From assembly GCA_964562575.1 (NCBI GenBank), contig CAZLTY010000161.1, positions 1 through 11,078 of the forward strand: a DNA stretch of 11,078 nucleotides. The letters run 5' to 3'. Of this stretch, positions 1 through 6,559 are shown piece by piece. The position numbers and the translations under genes are program-made. Numbering within the stretch: the first letter of the stretch is position 1; the number at the start of each line of letters is the position of its first letter. Below the pieces are notes generated by a model. That model saw only the letters and a list, made by a program, of their open reading frames with translations, was not told where the DNA came from and made no database searches. The stretch comes from SG8-4 sp964562575. Its GTDB lineage: Bacteria; Planctomycetota; Phycisphaerae; Sedimentisphaerales; Anaerobacaceae.

Positions 1-209
1 ATGGCGACATCGACTTTATCGCCGCCCTGCGCCTTGAGCGCCTCTTCATCGGTGCTGTCGAGCCTCCCGGCGTGACTTACTTGATCGGCAAGTACCTCTA
101 TTGCCTCCCGGTTCTTGTCAATCGCGATGACCTCGGCCCCGCTCATTGCCAGAGCGATAGCCAGCTTCCTGCCGAACCGTCCTAATCCTATGACTGCAAA
201 CCGCTTCAT
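1..209 (-). CDS. ktrA: Potassium uptake regulatory subunit KtrA/TrkA, N-terminal part (runs off the left edge)
   Basis: This is the start of the cytoplasmic regulatory subunit that gates a Ktr/Trk potassium channel by binding NAD(H) or ATP in an RCK domain. Only about 69 residues are in the window. They begin MKRFAVIGLGRFGRKLA, with the Rossmann dinucleotide loop GLGRFG at residues 8-13. The acidic residue ending the second strand (VIAIDKN, Asp at about 31) is as expected for an RCK-N fold. A DSTDEEAL stretch follows, which is typical of KtrA/TrkA. The ATG at 209 is preceded by AGGAG (215-219) with a 5-base spacer, which fixes the start. It lies 106 bases downstream of the KtrB-like channel gene on the same strand, the usual partner arrangement. 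The short single-RCK KtrA form is more likely than the double-length TrkA because the partner is KtrB/TrkH-like, but the missing C-terminus leaves this open. Confidence 0.9.
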   Translation of the reverse strand, partial: MKRFAVIGLGRFGRKLAIALAMSGAEVIAIDKNREAIEVLADQVSHAGRLDSTDEEALKAQGGDKVDVA

Positions 210-214
210 GATGA

Positions 215-219
215 CTCCT
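215..219 (-). promoter_or_regulatory. Ribosome binding site of ktrA
   Basis: AGGAG on the minus strand lies 5 bases before the ATG at 209. It supports that start codon and shows that ktrA has its own initiation signal after the 106-base spacer that follows ktrB. Confidence 0.7.
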
Positions 220-240
220 AAAGAATCAAAGTTCAAAAGT

Positions 241-313
241 CAAAATTGTGGAGTTGCCACTCTGCGGCAACGACTCTCCGCCATTTTGCATTTTGATATT
301 TGATTTTTGCATT
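241..313. repeat. Foldback plus A/T-rich degenerate repeat in the ktrB-ktrA spacer
   Basis: The spacer holds an imperfect inverted repeat. CAAAAT (241-246) pairs with ATTTTG (283-288), GGAG (250-253) with CTCC (276-279), and TTGCC (254-258) with GGCAA (266-270), with a bulge on the right arm at 271-275. It continues into a degenerate ATTTTGCATTTTGATATTTG-like run (283-313). On the minus strand this lies between the ktrB stop and the ktrA ribosome binding site. It could be an intergenic repeat element, or an RNA hairpin that tunes ktrA expression relative to ktrB. It does not have the form of a classical terminator for leftward transcription. Confidence 0.5.
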
Positions 314-315
314 CA

Positions 316-2091
316 TTACCCGACAATTATCGCCTCACCCGGATAATTATACTTCGCCGGCCTCAGGTTAAAAGTCAGCGCCGCCAACAAAGTCAGAGGC
401 CCCAGCCTGCCTATCAGCATCGCGGCAATGATAAGCAGTTTCCCGGCGGTTGTCAAATCAGGCGTTACTCCGGTCGTCAGGCCAACGGTCCCGAGAGCGG
501 AGGCCGCCTCGAAGGCAATATCCGACATTGTAAAGCCGTTGGAATTCTCGGTGATGCTCAGCGCCAGCGTTGCTGCGAGCAGAACGCCAGCAAAAAGCAG
601 GGTAACGGTGATCGCCCTGCCGACAACGACTATCTTGACCGATCGCTGGAACATTTCGACTTCCTGACGCCTTCGCAGGGCAGTGACAGCGGTCATTATT
701 ACAACAGCCAGCGTTACGGTTTTGACCCCGCCCGCGGTCGAGCCGGGTGAACCTCCGATGAACATCAGCAGAATAACAATGAACCTGCTCGAAGGTGACA
801 TCGCCGAGATATCGACCGTGTTGAAGCCTGCCGTTCTGGCCGTAATCGACTGGAACAAAGCATCGAGCACGCCGGTGTTTGCGACAGAGGCGTCCGCCCT
901 TGCATAGCGCTCGAACAAAAGAATAGCCAGCATCCCCAGAACTATGAGGGACGCACTCATGCTAAGAACGATCTTGGTCTGAAGCCGCATCCTTTTCGGC
1001 GCCTCCATCGAGAGCCTATACTGCTTGTTGAACCACTTTTTGAAGAAGCGTTTGATCCGGTCGGTTACGACGTTGACCAGATCGTAGAGCACGCCGAAAC
1101 CGAGCCCGCCGAGAATTATCAAAGGACAGACAACGGCGTAGATCTGCCAGCTACGGTTGTACGCGACGAAACTGTCGCTGCGCAGACTAAAACCCGCATT
1201 ACAAAAGGCGCTGACCGAATGAAAGGCGCTGAAGAACCACGTGCTCTGCTTTTCGCCCGACCACATGCCGAACAGACCGATGGCTCCGACAGTCTCGAGG
1301 ATAATAGTACCGACAAAGATGAAGGCAATCATGTTGCCGATCCTGCTCAGCGTCCGGGCGCTAAGCAGATCCTGCATCGCCACCTCTTCGCGCACGCTTG
1401 CCTGGCCCAGAAGCAGCGCGAAGACCGCCCCGAACACTACTATCCCCAGGCCGCCGAGCTGAATAAGCGTCAGGATGGTTGCCTGCCCGATCAAACTGAA
1501 ATCCTCGCCCGTATCTTTAACGATCAGGCCGGTCACGCACGTCGCGCTGGTCGCGGTAAACAGTGCATCGACAACACTGAGGCTGTTCTTTCCCTGAGCC
1601 GATGCTGTGGGCAGCATCAGCAATCCGGCGCCGGATATTATCAGCACAAGAAAACTCGCGACGAGAGTTCGCGTGGGATTCTTGCCCGACGCCGCCAGAT
1701 TCACACCGGTCCTGCAGAGCTTTGCGACGACCTGTAGAACGAGATAGATGCCCACTGCGAAATGGCGAATCACCCCCGTTTCGGCACTGGCCGGGATAAA
1801 CCAGTAGAATGAACCGAATGCGGCTACTGCAAGCCCGAGCAAAAGGGGGACTTCGAACCAGTTTGACCGCCAGAATTCGGCTTTCGAGACGGCATTGAAC
1901 AGCCGGATTATTTTCTCGGCAATGAAGACACAAAGTAAAACGACATGGACAGTGAACAAAATCCAGGCCGGCAGCAGCGGCTCATGGAAACCGAAGAGCA
2001 GAACCAGAGACGCCACAACCAGCACCGCCATCAAGGCATTGGCACCGACCAGGACCCTCTCCAATTGCTTGTTTTTACAGCTTACTTGCAT
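316..2091 (-). CDS. ktrB: Potassium uptake channel subunit, KtrB/TrkH family
   Basis: This integral membrane subunit of a Ktr/Trk potassium uptake system forms the ion pathway in the inner membrane. It is 591 residues long. The four pore-loop repeats of the SKT superfamily are all visible: TSATCVTGL (181-189), HSVSAFCNAGFS (291-302), TARTAGFNTV (417-426) and SALGTVGLTTG (531-541). Each has the conserved filter glycine. GGSPGSTAGGVKT (446-458) is the classic KtrB/TrkH signature after the third pore loop. Residues 1 to about 135 add roughly four hydrophobic segments before the first pore repeat, so the protein is longer than compact KtrB proteins (about 450 residues). The charged stretch at 343-372 fits a cytoplasmic loop that could contact the RCK ring. 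The ATG at 2091 has no clear Shine-Dalgarno sequence; Met21 is a possible alternative. The RCK partner lies directly downstream and recG lies upstream. Confidence 0.93.
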   Translation of the reverse strand: MQVSCKNKQLERVLVGANALMAVLVVASLVLLFGFHEPLLPAWILFTVHVVLLCVFIAEKIIRLFNAVSKAEFWRSNWFEVPLLLGLAVAAFGSFYWFIPASAETGVIRHFAVGIYLVLQVVAKLCRTGVNLAASGKNPTRTLVASFLVLIISGAGLLMLPTASAQGKNSLSVVDALFTATSATCVTGLIVKDTGEDFSLIGQATILTLIQLGGLGIVVFGAVFALLLGQASVREEVAMQDLLSARTLSRIGNMIAFIFVGTIILETVGAIGLFGMWSGEKQSTWFFSAFHSVSAFCNAGFSLRSDSFVAYNRSWQIYAVVCPLIILGGLGFGVLYDLVNVVTDRIKRFFKKWFNKQYRLSMEAPKRMRLQTKIVLSMSASLIVLGMLAILLFERYARADASVANTGVLDALFQSITARTAGFNTVDISAMSPSSRFIVILLMFIGGSPGSTAGGVKTVTLAVVIMTAVTALRRRQEVEMFQRSVKIVVVGRAITVTLLFAGVLLAATLALSITENSNGFTMSDIAFEAASALGTVGLTTGVTPDLTTAGKLLIIAAMLIGRLGPLTLLAALTFNLRPAKYNYPGEAIIVG

Positions 2092-2173
2092 AAATCATTT
2101 TTCGATCGCCGGACTTCGACCGGTGATTCTAAGGGCAAAACCCAAAATCGCAAATCGAAAACCGCAAAATTCT
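2092..2173. other. recG-ktrB spacer with low-complexity C/AAAA tract
   Basis: These 82 noncoding bases contain an A-rich degenerate run (about 2134-2171) built from repeats resembling CGCAAAAT and CGAAAA. On the minus strand it reads as a T-rich run after recG. A weak CCGG(7)CCGG pairing lies at about 2109-2123. No convincing terminator, promoter or ribosome binding site for ktrB was recognised. Confidence 0.4.
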
Positions 2174-4270
2174 TCACGCGACGTCGGCTAATCCGAGCGC
2201 ATCGCCGAACTTGGCCAGCAGCGCCCGGCGGATATTTTTGTGCTCGGCCTTGATCAGCATCGGATCCTGTGAGACCAGCTCAAACGCATTTCTTCTGGCG
2301 GTGACCAATAGATCGAAATCGTCCACGATATTTGCAATCTTCAGATCGGGCAGTCCGTGCTGCCGCGTGCTGAACATCTCCCCGGGCCCCCGCAGCCTTA
2401 GATCATGCTCGGCTATCTCAAAACCGTCATTGCTTCGGGTCATTATCTCCAGCCTGCTGGTGGCCGTCTCATTCTCGGTCTCGGCGAACAGCAGACAGTA
2501 TGATTTTGCCTGCGACCTTCCGACGCGTCCTCGCAACTGATGCAACTGCGCCAGCCCGAATCTATCGGCGCCTTCTATGACCATTATAGTTGCGTTCGGA
2601 ACGTCGATACCGACTTCCACAACGACAGTCGATACGAGCACGTCGATTTTGCCCTTTCGAAACTCCGAGGCGATTTGTTGTTTGGTTGCCGAAGGCATTT
2701 GCCCGTGCAGCAGCTCAACGGCGAACTCCGGGAATATCTTCTCGGAAAGATCTTTCCACTGATCTCTCGCAGCCTTGACATCACCGGCCTGCTCGAGGGC
2801 AGTGATCCTGGGATAGACAAAATATGCCTGCTTGCCAGCCTTGAGCCGTTCGCGGATGAACTCGTATGCCTTCTGTCGATGACGGCGGTCGACCCAGCGC
2901 GTGACAACGGCGCCTCTGCCCGGTGGTGAGTGCCTGATGATAGAAACGTCCAAATCTCCGAAAGCGGTCATCGCCAGCGTTCGGGGGATGGGCGTAGCGG
3001 TCATAACAAGGCAATGCGGCGTGGCGTCTTTGCGCAACTGTGCGCGCTGGTGGACTCCGAATTTGTGCTGCTCGTCAATTACAACCAGACCAAGATTCTG
3101 AAATTCTATGTCGGCCTGCAACAGCGCGATGGTTCCGACCACGATGTCAATCACACCGGACTTTATTTTGTCCAGGACTTCGCTTCTCTTTTTACCCGCC
3201 AAGCCACCCGTTATCAGGACCCTCTCAACGTTACTTTTTTTCAGATACCTTTCGATGCTCAGAGAATGCTGGCCGGCCAGAATCTCTGTCGGCGCCATGA
3301 TCGCCACCTGCATCTTGTTGGCGACCGCCAGCAAGGCGGCGTACAGCGCAACTACCGTCTTGCCTGAGCCGACGTCACCCTGCAACAGGCGATTCATCGG
3401 TTGTTGCCTGCCCATATCAGCGGAAATCTCAGCAATGCAATCGTTCTGGTCTTCCGTGAGCAGGAACGGAAAACGCCTTCTTATTCTGCTGTCGATTTCG
3501 TCGGTGCACGTACACTCAGCAGCCGCGGAGAAATGCTGAACTTTGTGCCGGCGAAGAGCCAACCCCAACTGCATCAGAAACAGCTCGTCATATTTTAGTC
3601 TGCGTTTTGCCTTGGCCAATTTCTTCTCGTCAGGCGGCATATGTATCCAGGCAAACGCGTCCTTTCGGCTGATAAAATTTGCCTGTTTGAGAAATGGCTC
3701 ATCGTAGAATTCCGGCACAAGCTTCTCGGCCGCCTCATGCACACGGCTGATTATCTTCTTGATCTGTCCGCTGCTCAACCCTTTGCAGGCTGGATAAACT
3801 CCGCCGCTGAAATGTTCGGGCGATTGCTCATGTTCGTCCTCGATTACGAGAAACTTCGGGTTTGTCAATTGCACCTGATGCTTGTACTGCGTCACCTTGC
3901 CCGAGACCATGATGATCTGGCCCGGCTCCAACTGATCGCGAAGGAATCCGCCGTGAAACCAGAGAATCCGGCAGACCCCCGTCTCGTCACTGATCAGAGC
4001 TTCGAACATCGGGTGCCGGCGGTAGCTCTGGTAATCCGTCGACTCGATCATACCGATGATGGTGACTTTTTCGTTGAGTTGTAGCCGGCCTATCTTCGTC
4101 GGCTCCGGCAGGAAGTTCCAGTCGCGCGGAAAATACTCCAGCAGATCCCCTACGGTCTCGACCCCCAACTGGGCAAAGGTCCTGGCCCTCGCCGGCCCGA
4201 CGCCTTTGACATACTGGATCGGCATCGACAAGTTGAAACCTGGTCGCGATCTCTCATTTACCTCTGCCAT
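2174..4270 (-). CDS. recG: ATP-dependent DNA helicase RecG
   Basis: RecG is a superfamily 2 double-stranded DNA translocase that remodels stalled replication forks and branch-migrates recombination intermediates. From the ATG at 4270 the product is 698 residues, close to the E. coli length. Residues 1 to about 160 hold a helix-hairpin-helix-like segment (YVKGVGPARARTFAQLGV) and the OB-fold wedge domain that splits the fork. The helicase motifs are intact: Walker A GDVGSGKT (298-305), IMAPTEIL (Ia), DEQH (399-402), TATPIPRT (424-431), LLHGQM, VSTVVVEVGIDVPNA (V) and QLHQLRGRVGRS (VI). The C-terminal LRLRGPGEMFSTRQHGLP segment is the conserved RecG tail. GTG codons at 4276 and 4273 are in frame, but GTG 4276 overlaps the strong Shine-Dalgarno AAGGAGG, so the ATG at 4270 is the likely start. 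It sits 15 bases after the pcm stop, implying co-transcription. Confidence 0.97.
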   Translation of the reverse strand: MAEVNERSRPGFNLSMPIQYVKGVGPARARTFAQLGVETVGDLLEYFPRDWNFLPEPTKIGRLQLNEKVTIIGMIESTDYQSYRRHPMFEALISDETGVCRILWFHGGFLRDQLEPGQIIMVSGKVTQYKHQVQLTNPKFLVIEDEHEQSPEHFSGGVYPACKGLSSGQIKKIISRVHEAAEKLVPEFYDEPFLKQANFISRKDAFAWIHMPPDEKKLAKAKRRLKYDELFLMQLGLALRRHKVQHFSAAAECTCTDEIDSRIRRRFPFLLTEDQNDCIAEISADMGRQQPMNRLLQGDVGSGKTVVALYAALLAVANKMQVAIMAPTEILAGQHSLSIERYLKKSNVERVLITGGLAGKKRSEVLDKIKSGVIDIVVGTIALLQADIEFQNLGLVVIDEQHKFGVHQRAQLRKDATPHCLVMTATPIPRTLAMTAFGDLDVSIIRHSPPGRGAVVTRWVDRRHRQKAYEFIRERLKAGKQAYFVYPRITALEQAGDVKAARDQWKDLSEKIFPEFAVELLHGQMPSATKQQIASEFRKGKIDVLVSTVVVEVGIDVPNATIMVIEGADRFGLAQLHQLRGRVGRSQAKSYCLLFAETENETATSRLEIMTRSNDGFEIAEHDLRLRGPGEMFSTRQHGLPDLKIANIVDDFDLLVTARRNAFELVSQDPMLIKAEHKNIRRALLAKFGDALGLADVA

Positions 4271-4275
4271 CACCA

Positions 4276-4282
4276 CCTCCTT
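4276..4282 (-). promoter_or_regulatory. Ribosome binding site of recG
   Basis: AAGGAGG on the minus strand, 5 bases before the ATG at 4270, is a near-perfect anti-16S match. It rules out the GTG at 4276 as the start because that codon overlaps the site. Confidence 0.85.
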
Positions 4283-4285
4283 GCG

Positions 4286-4972
4286 TCACTGCTCGAAACC
4301 GTGTTTGCCGAGCAGCTTGACAAACCGAACGTCACAGATTTTCTTCTCATCGAGTTTGCCCGCCTTCTTTTCACATCTCATAAGTCGCTGCGATCGGCCG
4401 CCGCCCACAGGGATGACTATAAAACCGGCCTCGACGAGCTGGCGGACTAACGGCTTGGGAATGCTCGGCACCGCCGCGGTAACCATAATCCTGTCGAAAC
4501 ATCCCGACGGCGGCAGTTTCGACGCCGGCCACCCGCAACTGCCGTCGCCAATATGGAACTCGACGTTGCTGACGTCCAATCTGCCCAGGGCCGCCTGTGC
4601 CGACTCGGCCAGCTCGCTGAATCTCTCTATCGTATAAACTCTCTTTGCCAGCTTGCTCAGGACTGCCGTCTGAAATCCACTGCCCGTACCGATCTCCAAG
4701 ACCTCGGATTCTCGATCGACCCTCAGTTCCTGAGTCATCAGGGCGACAATATACGGCTGAGAAATCGTCTGATCCATCCCGATGGGTAGCGGATTGTCAG
4801 AGTAGGCCTGCGACCGGTACGAGTCCGCTACAAATTCCTCCCGCGGAACCTCAGCCATCGCAGCCAATACACGAGGATCGGTTATATCACGCCCGGCCAG
4901 ATCCCAGTCGAGCATCCGCTGGCGGTTGGCGTGAAACCCGTCTTTCCTTTCTCGCCCACACATGGTTATCAT
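4286..4972 (-). CDS. pcm: Protein-L-isoaspartate O-methyltransferase
   Basis: This enzyme repairs aged proteins by transferring a methyl group from S-adenosylmethionine to L-isoaspartyl residues, which starts their conversion back to aspartate. The product is 228 residues, normal for bacterial Pcm. Family landmarks are DPRVLAAMAEVPREEFV (32-48), the substrate-binding segment GMDQTISQPYIVALM (65-79) and the methyltransferase motif I VLEIGTGSGFQTAVL (91-105). The motif II-like YTIER (113-117) follows, and RLMRCEKK lies near the C-terminus. Start candidates are the ATG at 4972 and an in-frame ATG at 4963. The first has a weak purine-rich AAAGAGA just upstream and is preferred. The gene lies between the TauE-like permease (61 bases upstream) and recG (15 bases downstream). 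There is no surE or rpoS beside it, unlike the gammaproteobacterial arrangement. Confidence 0.95.
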   Translation of the reverse strand: MITMCGRERKDGFHANRQRMLDWDLAGRDITDPRVLAAMAEVPREEFVADSYRSQAYSDNPLPIGMDQTISQPYIVALMTQELRVDRESEVLEIGTGSGFQTAVLSKLAKRVYTIERFSELAESAQAALGRLDVSNVEFHIGDGSCGWPASKLPPSGCFDRIMVTAAVPSIPKPLVRQLVEAGFIVIPVGGGRSQRLMRCEKKAGKLDEKKICDVRFVKLLGKHGFEQ

Positions 4973-5033
4973 AGTCTCTTTTTGGCCGGCATTTTACAAA
5001 CTTATTTTGCTCAATCGGCTCGGGAAAATCCAG

Positions 5034-5765
5034 TCAAAACAGAAGCTTGGTCGCTGCGGCGATCGTCAATACCTGTACGATGGTGGAAAACGCCTTTTGG
5101 GGGATTCGTCTGAGGAATAATATCCCAACTGCTGCCCCGACGGCGATGAACGGAAGCATCATTAGATTGAGTTTGACAGATGCGACTGTCATCAAGCCCA
5201 GCTTCTTGCTCAGCGGCACTTTGAGCCAGTTGACGACAAAGAAGAACCACGCCGAGGTTCCAACAAATTCCATCTTGGGAAGCCGCATAGCCAGCAGATA
5301 GATGACCATCACGGGCCCGGCGGCATTGGCCATCATAGTCGTTACTCCCGCCATGAAGCCAAGCCCGATCGCAAACCACCATTGTGCCGGGATGGGAGCA
5401 TCTCTGCCTTCAGCTCTCGTTCGCCAGTAGTTTATGCCCAACATCACAAGCACGATTATCCCAATAATTGGCCTGAGTTGCTTGTCGTCAACATGCCTCA
5501 AACCGAAGTAACCTGCGAGGATGCCTGCAAGGGCAGCCGGGAGAAGCCGGATCACGTGGCTCCAATTGGCGTTGTGCCTGTGGTAAGCGACGGCAAACAG
5601 ATCCGCCAGAATCAGAATTCCCAGCAGTATCCCTGGGGACTTGTCAAAAACCAACGCCATAAGAGGCACCGGCAGAATTCCAAGCCCAGGTACGCCGGTC
5701 TTGGCAATTCCCACTATCATCGCACATAAGGCGACCACAATCCAACCAGTTGTGTCAATATCCAA
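5034..5765 (-). CDS. TauE/SafE (DUF81) family membrane permease
   Basis: This is a probable inner-membrane transporter of the TauE/SafE family, whose studied members move sulfonates, sulfoacetate or other organic anions. The substrate here cannot be told. The product is 243 residues with about eight hydrophobic segments in two similar halves. The first half has the typical GIAKTGVPGLG turn (19-29), and the second has the equivalent GFMAGVTTMMANAAGP (136-151). No ATG occurs before residue 16, which would cut into the first membrane helix. The best start is therefore the TTG at 5765, preceded by a weak GGGGA about 9 bases away. An in-frame TGA lies a little further upstream, so the protein cannot begin much earlier. 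It is probably the first gene of the leftward operon with pcm and recG, with no obvious functional link. Confidence 0.87.
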   Translation of the reverse strand: MDIDTTGWIVVALCAMIVGIAKTGVPGLGILPVPLMALVFDKSPGILLGILILADLFAVAYHRHNANWSHVIRLLPAALAGILAGYFGLRHVDDKQLRPIIGIIVLVMLGINYWRTRAEGRDAPIPAQWWFAIGLGFMAGVTTMMANAAGPVMVIYLLAMRLPKMEFVGTSAWFFFVVNWLKVPLSKKLGLMTVASVKLNLMMLPFIAVGAAVGILFLRRIPQKAFSTIVQVLTIAAATKLLF

Positions 5766-5851
5766 AGCGACCGATCCCCACTGAATGTCTTCTCATCTCA
5801 GGCTCGAAATCTTCACCTGGGCAATCTATCGGTTTTGGGTTTGCTTTGCAA

Positions 5852-5880
5852 TTGACAATTCGCAGTTGATGGCTGAAAAT
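5852..5880 (+). promoter_or_regulatory. Predicted sigma70-type promoter for the lipoprotein-nadB unit
   Basis: A perfect -35 TTGACA (5852-5857), a 17-base spacer and the -10-like GAAAAT (5875-5880, four of six consensus bases) lie about 60 bases before the lipoprotein start. This is prediction from sequence only. Confidence 0.45.
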
Positions 5881-5922
5881 AGCAATAATAGTCGAAGGCA
5901 AGGGGCAGAATGGTCAATGTTG

Positions 5923-5929
5923 AAAGGAG
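5923..5929 (+). promoter_or_regulatory. Ribosome binding site that fixes the lipoprotein start
   Basis: AAAGGAG lies 8 bases before the ATG at 5938. It shows that the in-frame ATGs further upstream (5785 and others) are not the real start. Confidence 0.8.
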
Positions 5930-5937
5930 ACCGCAAA

Positions 5938-6534
5938 ATGAACACCAAGAAGCTTCTTTTCTACGTGCTGGCGGCTCTCATGGGTGGATGCGTACCCGTC
6001 ATGTCGCTTCGCCCGCTTTACACGAAAGAGAACGTGGTATTCGACAGAAAGCTGCTCGGCACCTGGATGGACGACCCGAACGAGCCCGAAATTACCTGGC
6101 AATTCAAGTCTATTGACAAGCCTGAGAATGCATACAAGTTGATTTTCACCGGCGAGGATGGCATGAAAGGTTCGTTTGTCGCCCATATGCTGAAGCTGCA
6201 GGACAAGCTCTTTCTGGACGTCTACCCCAGCGAGCTACCGTGGGATCCGGAAGATCCGAATGAGATAGAGTGGCCCTACAACACTTTGTTCTTAATACCC
6301 ACTCATACGTTTGTGAAGATAGACTCCGCGGGGCCAAGGTTGAAGATGCGATTGATGTTGGAGACCCAATTGAAAGAACTGATCGAGGAAGACCCGGACG
6401 CAATAGAACACGTAGTCGTCGAGGACAGACTTATCCTGACGGCATCGACAAAGGAACTTCAGGCATTCGTCCTCAAATGCGCCGACGGCGATAAAGTATT
6501 CACCGACGAAATCGTCCTGGAACGCAAGGATTAA
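5938..6534 (+). CDS. Small lipoprotein of unknown function
   Basis: I do not recognise a characterised family. The product is 198 residues from the ATG at 5938. The N-terminus is a lipoprotein signal peptide: MNTKK, a hydrophobic core LLFYVLAALM, then GGC with the lipidated cysteine at residue 18. The -3 residue is Met, slightly off the usual Leu. The mature part is soluble and acidic, and alternates short hydrophobic strands with turns: LLGTWMDDPNEPEITWQF (39-56), YKLIF, FVAHMLKLQDKLFLDVYP, FLIPTHTFVKID and DRLILTAS. An early G-T-W followed by regular beta strands looks like a lipocalin or other small beta-barrel-like fold; this is inference. It is transcribed away from the permease and ends 25 bases before nadB, so the two are probably co-transcribed. 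No functional link to NAD synthesis is evident. Confidence 0.85.
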   Translation: MNTKKLLFYVLAALMGGCVPVMSLRPLYTKENVVFDRKLLGTWMDDPNEPEITWQFKSIDKPENAYKLIFTGEDGMKGSFVAHMLKLQDKLFLDVYPSELPWDPEDPNEIEWPYNTLFLIPTHTFVKIDSAGPRLKMRLMLETQLKELIEEDPDAIEHVVVEDRLILTASTKELQAFVLKCADGDKVFTDEIVLERKD

Positions 6535-6559
6535 CAACGAGACTTAACTGACTAACATC

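Larger units (their letters stand above)
5766..5937. other. Divergent intergenic region between the permease and the lipoprotein gene
   Basis: This 172-base region separates the leftward operon from the rightward lipoprotein-nadB pair, so it should hold promoters for both. A near-palindrome AATTG-A-CAATT (5850-5860) gives a -35-like hexamer on each strand. The rightward promoter is listed separately. For the leftward side I see only a weak candidate: TTGCAA, 17 bases, then TAGATT on the minus strand, around 5823-5851. Confidence 0.5.

Noticed and set aside
2131..2171. A-rich run after recG as an intrinsic terminator
   Set aside because: No stable G/C-rich stem stands directly before the T-run on the minus strand; the only pairings are 3-4 bases long.
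5785..5937. N-terminal extension of the lipoprotein to an upstream ATG at 5785
   Set aside because: The strong ribosome binding site and the signal peptide both place the start at 5938.
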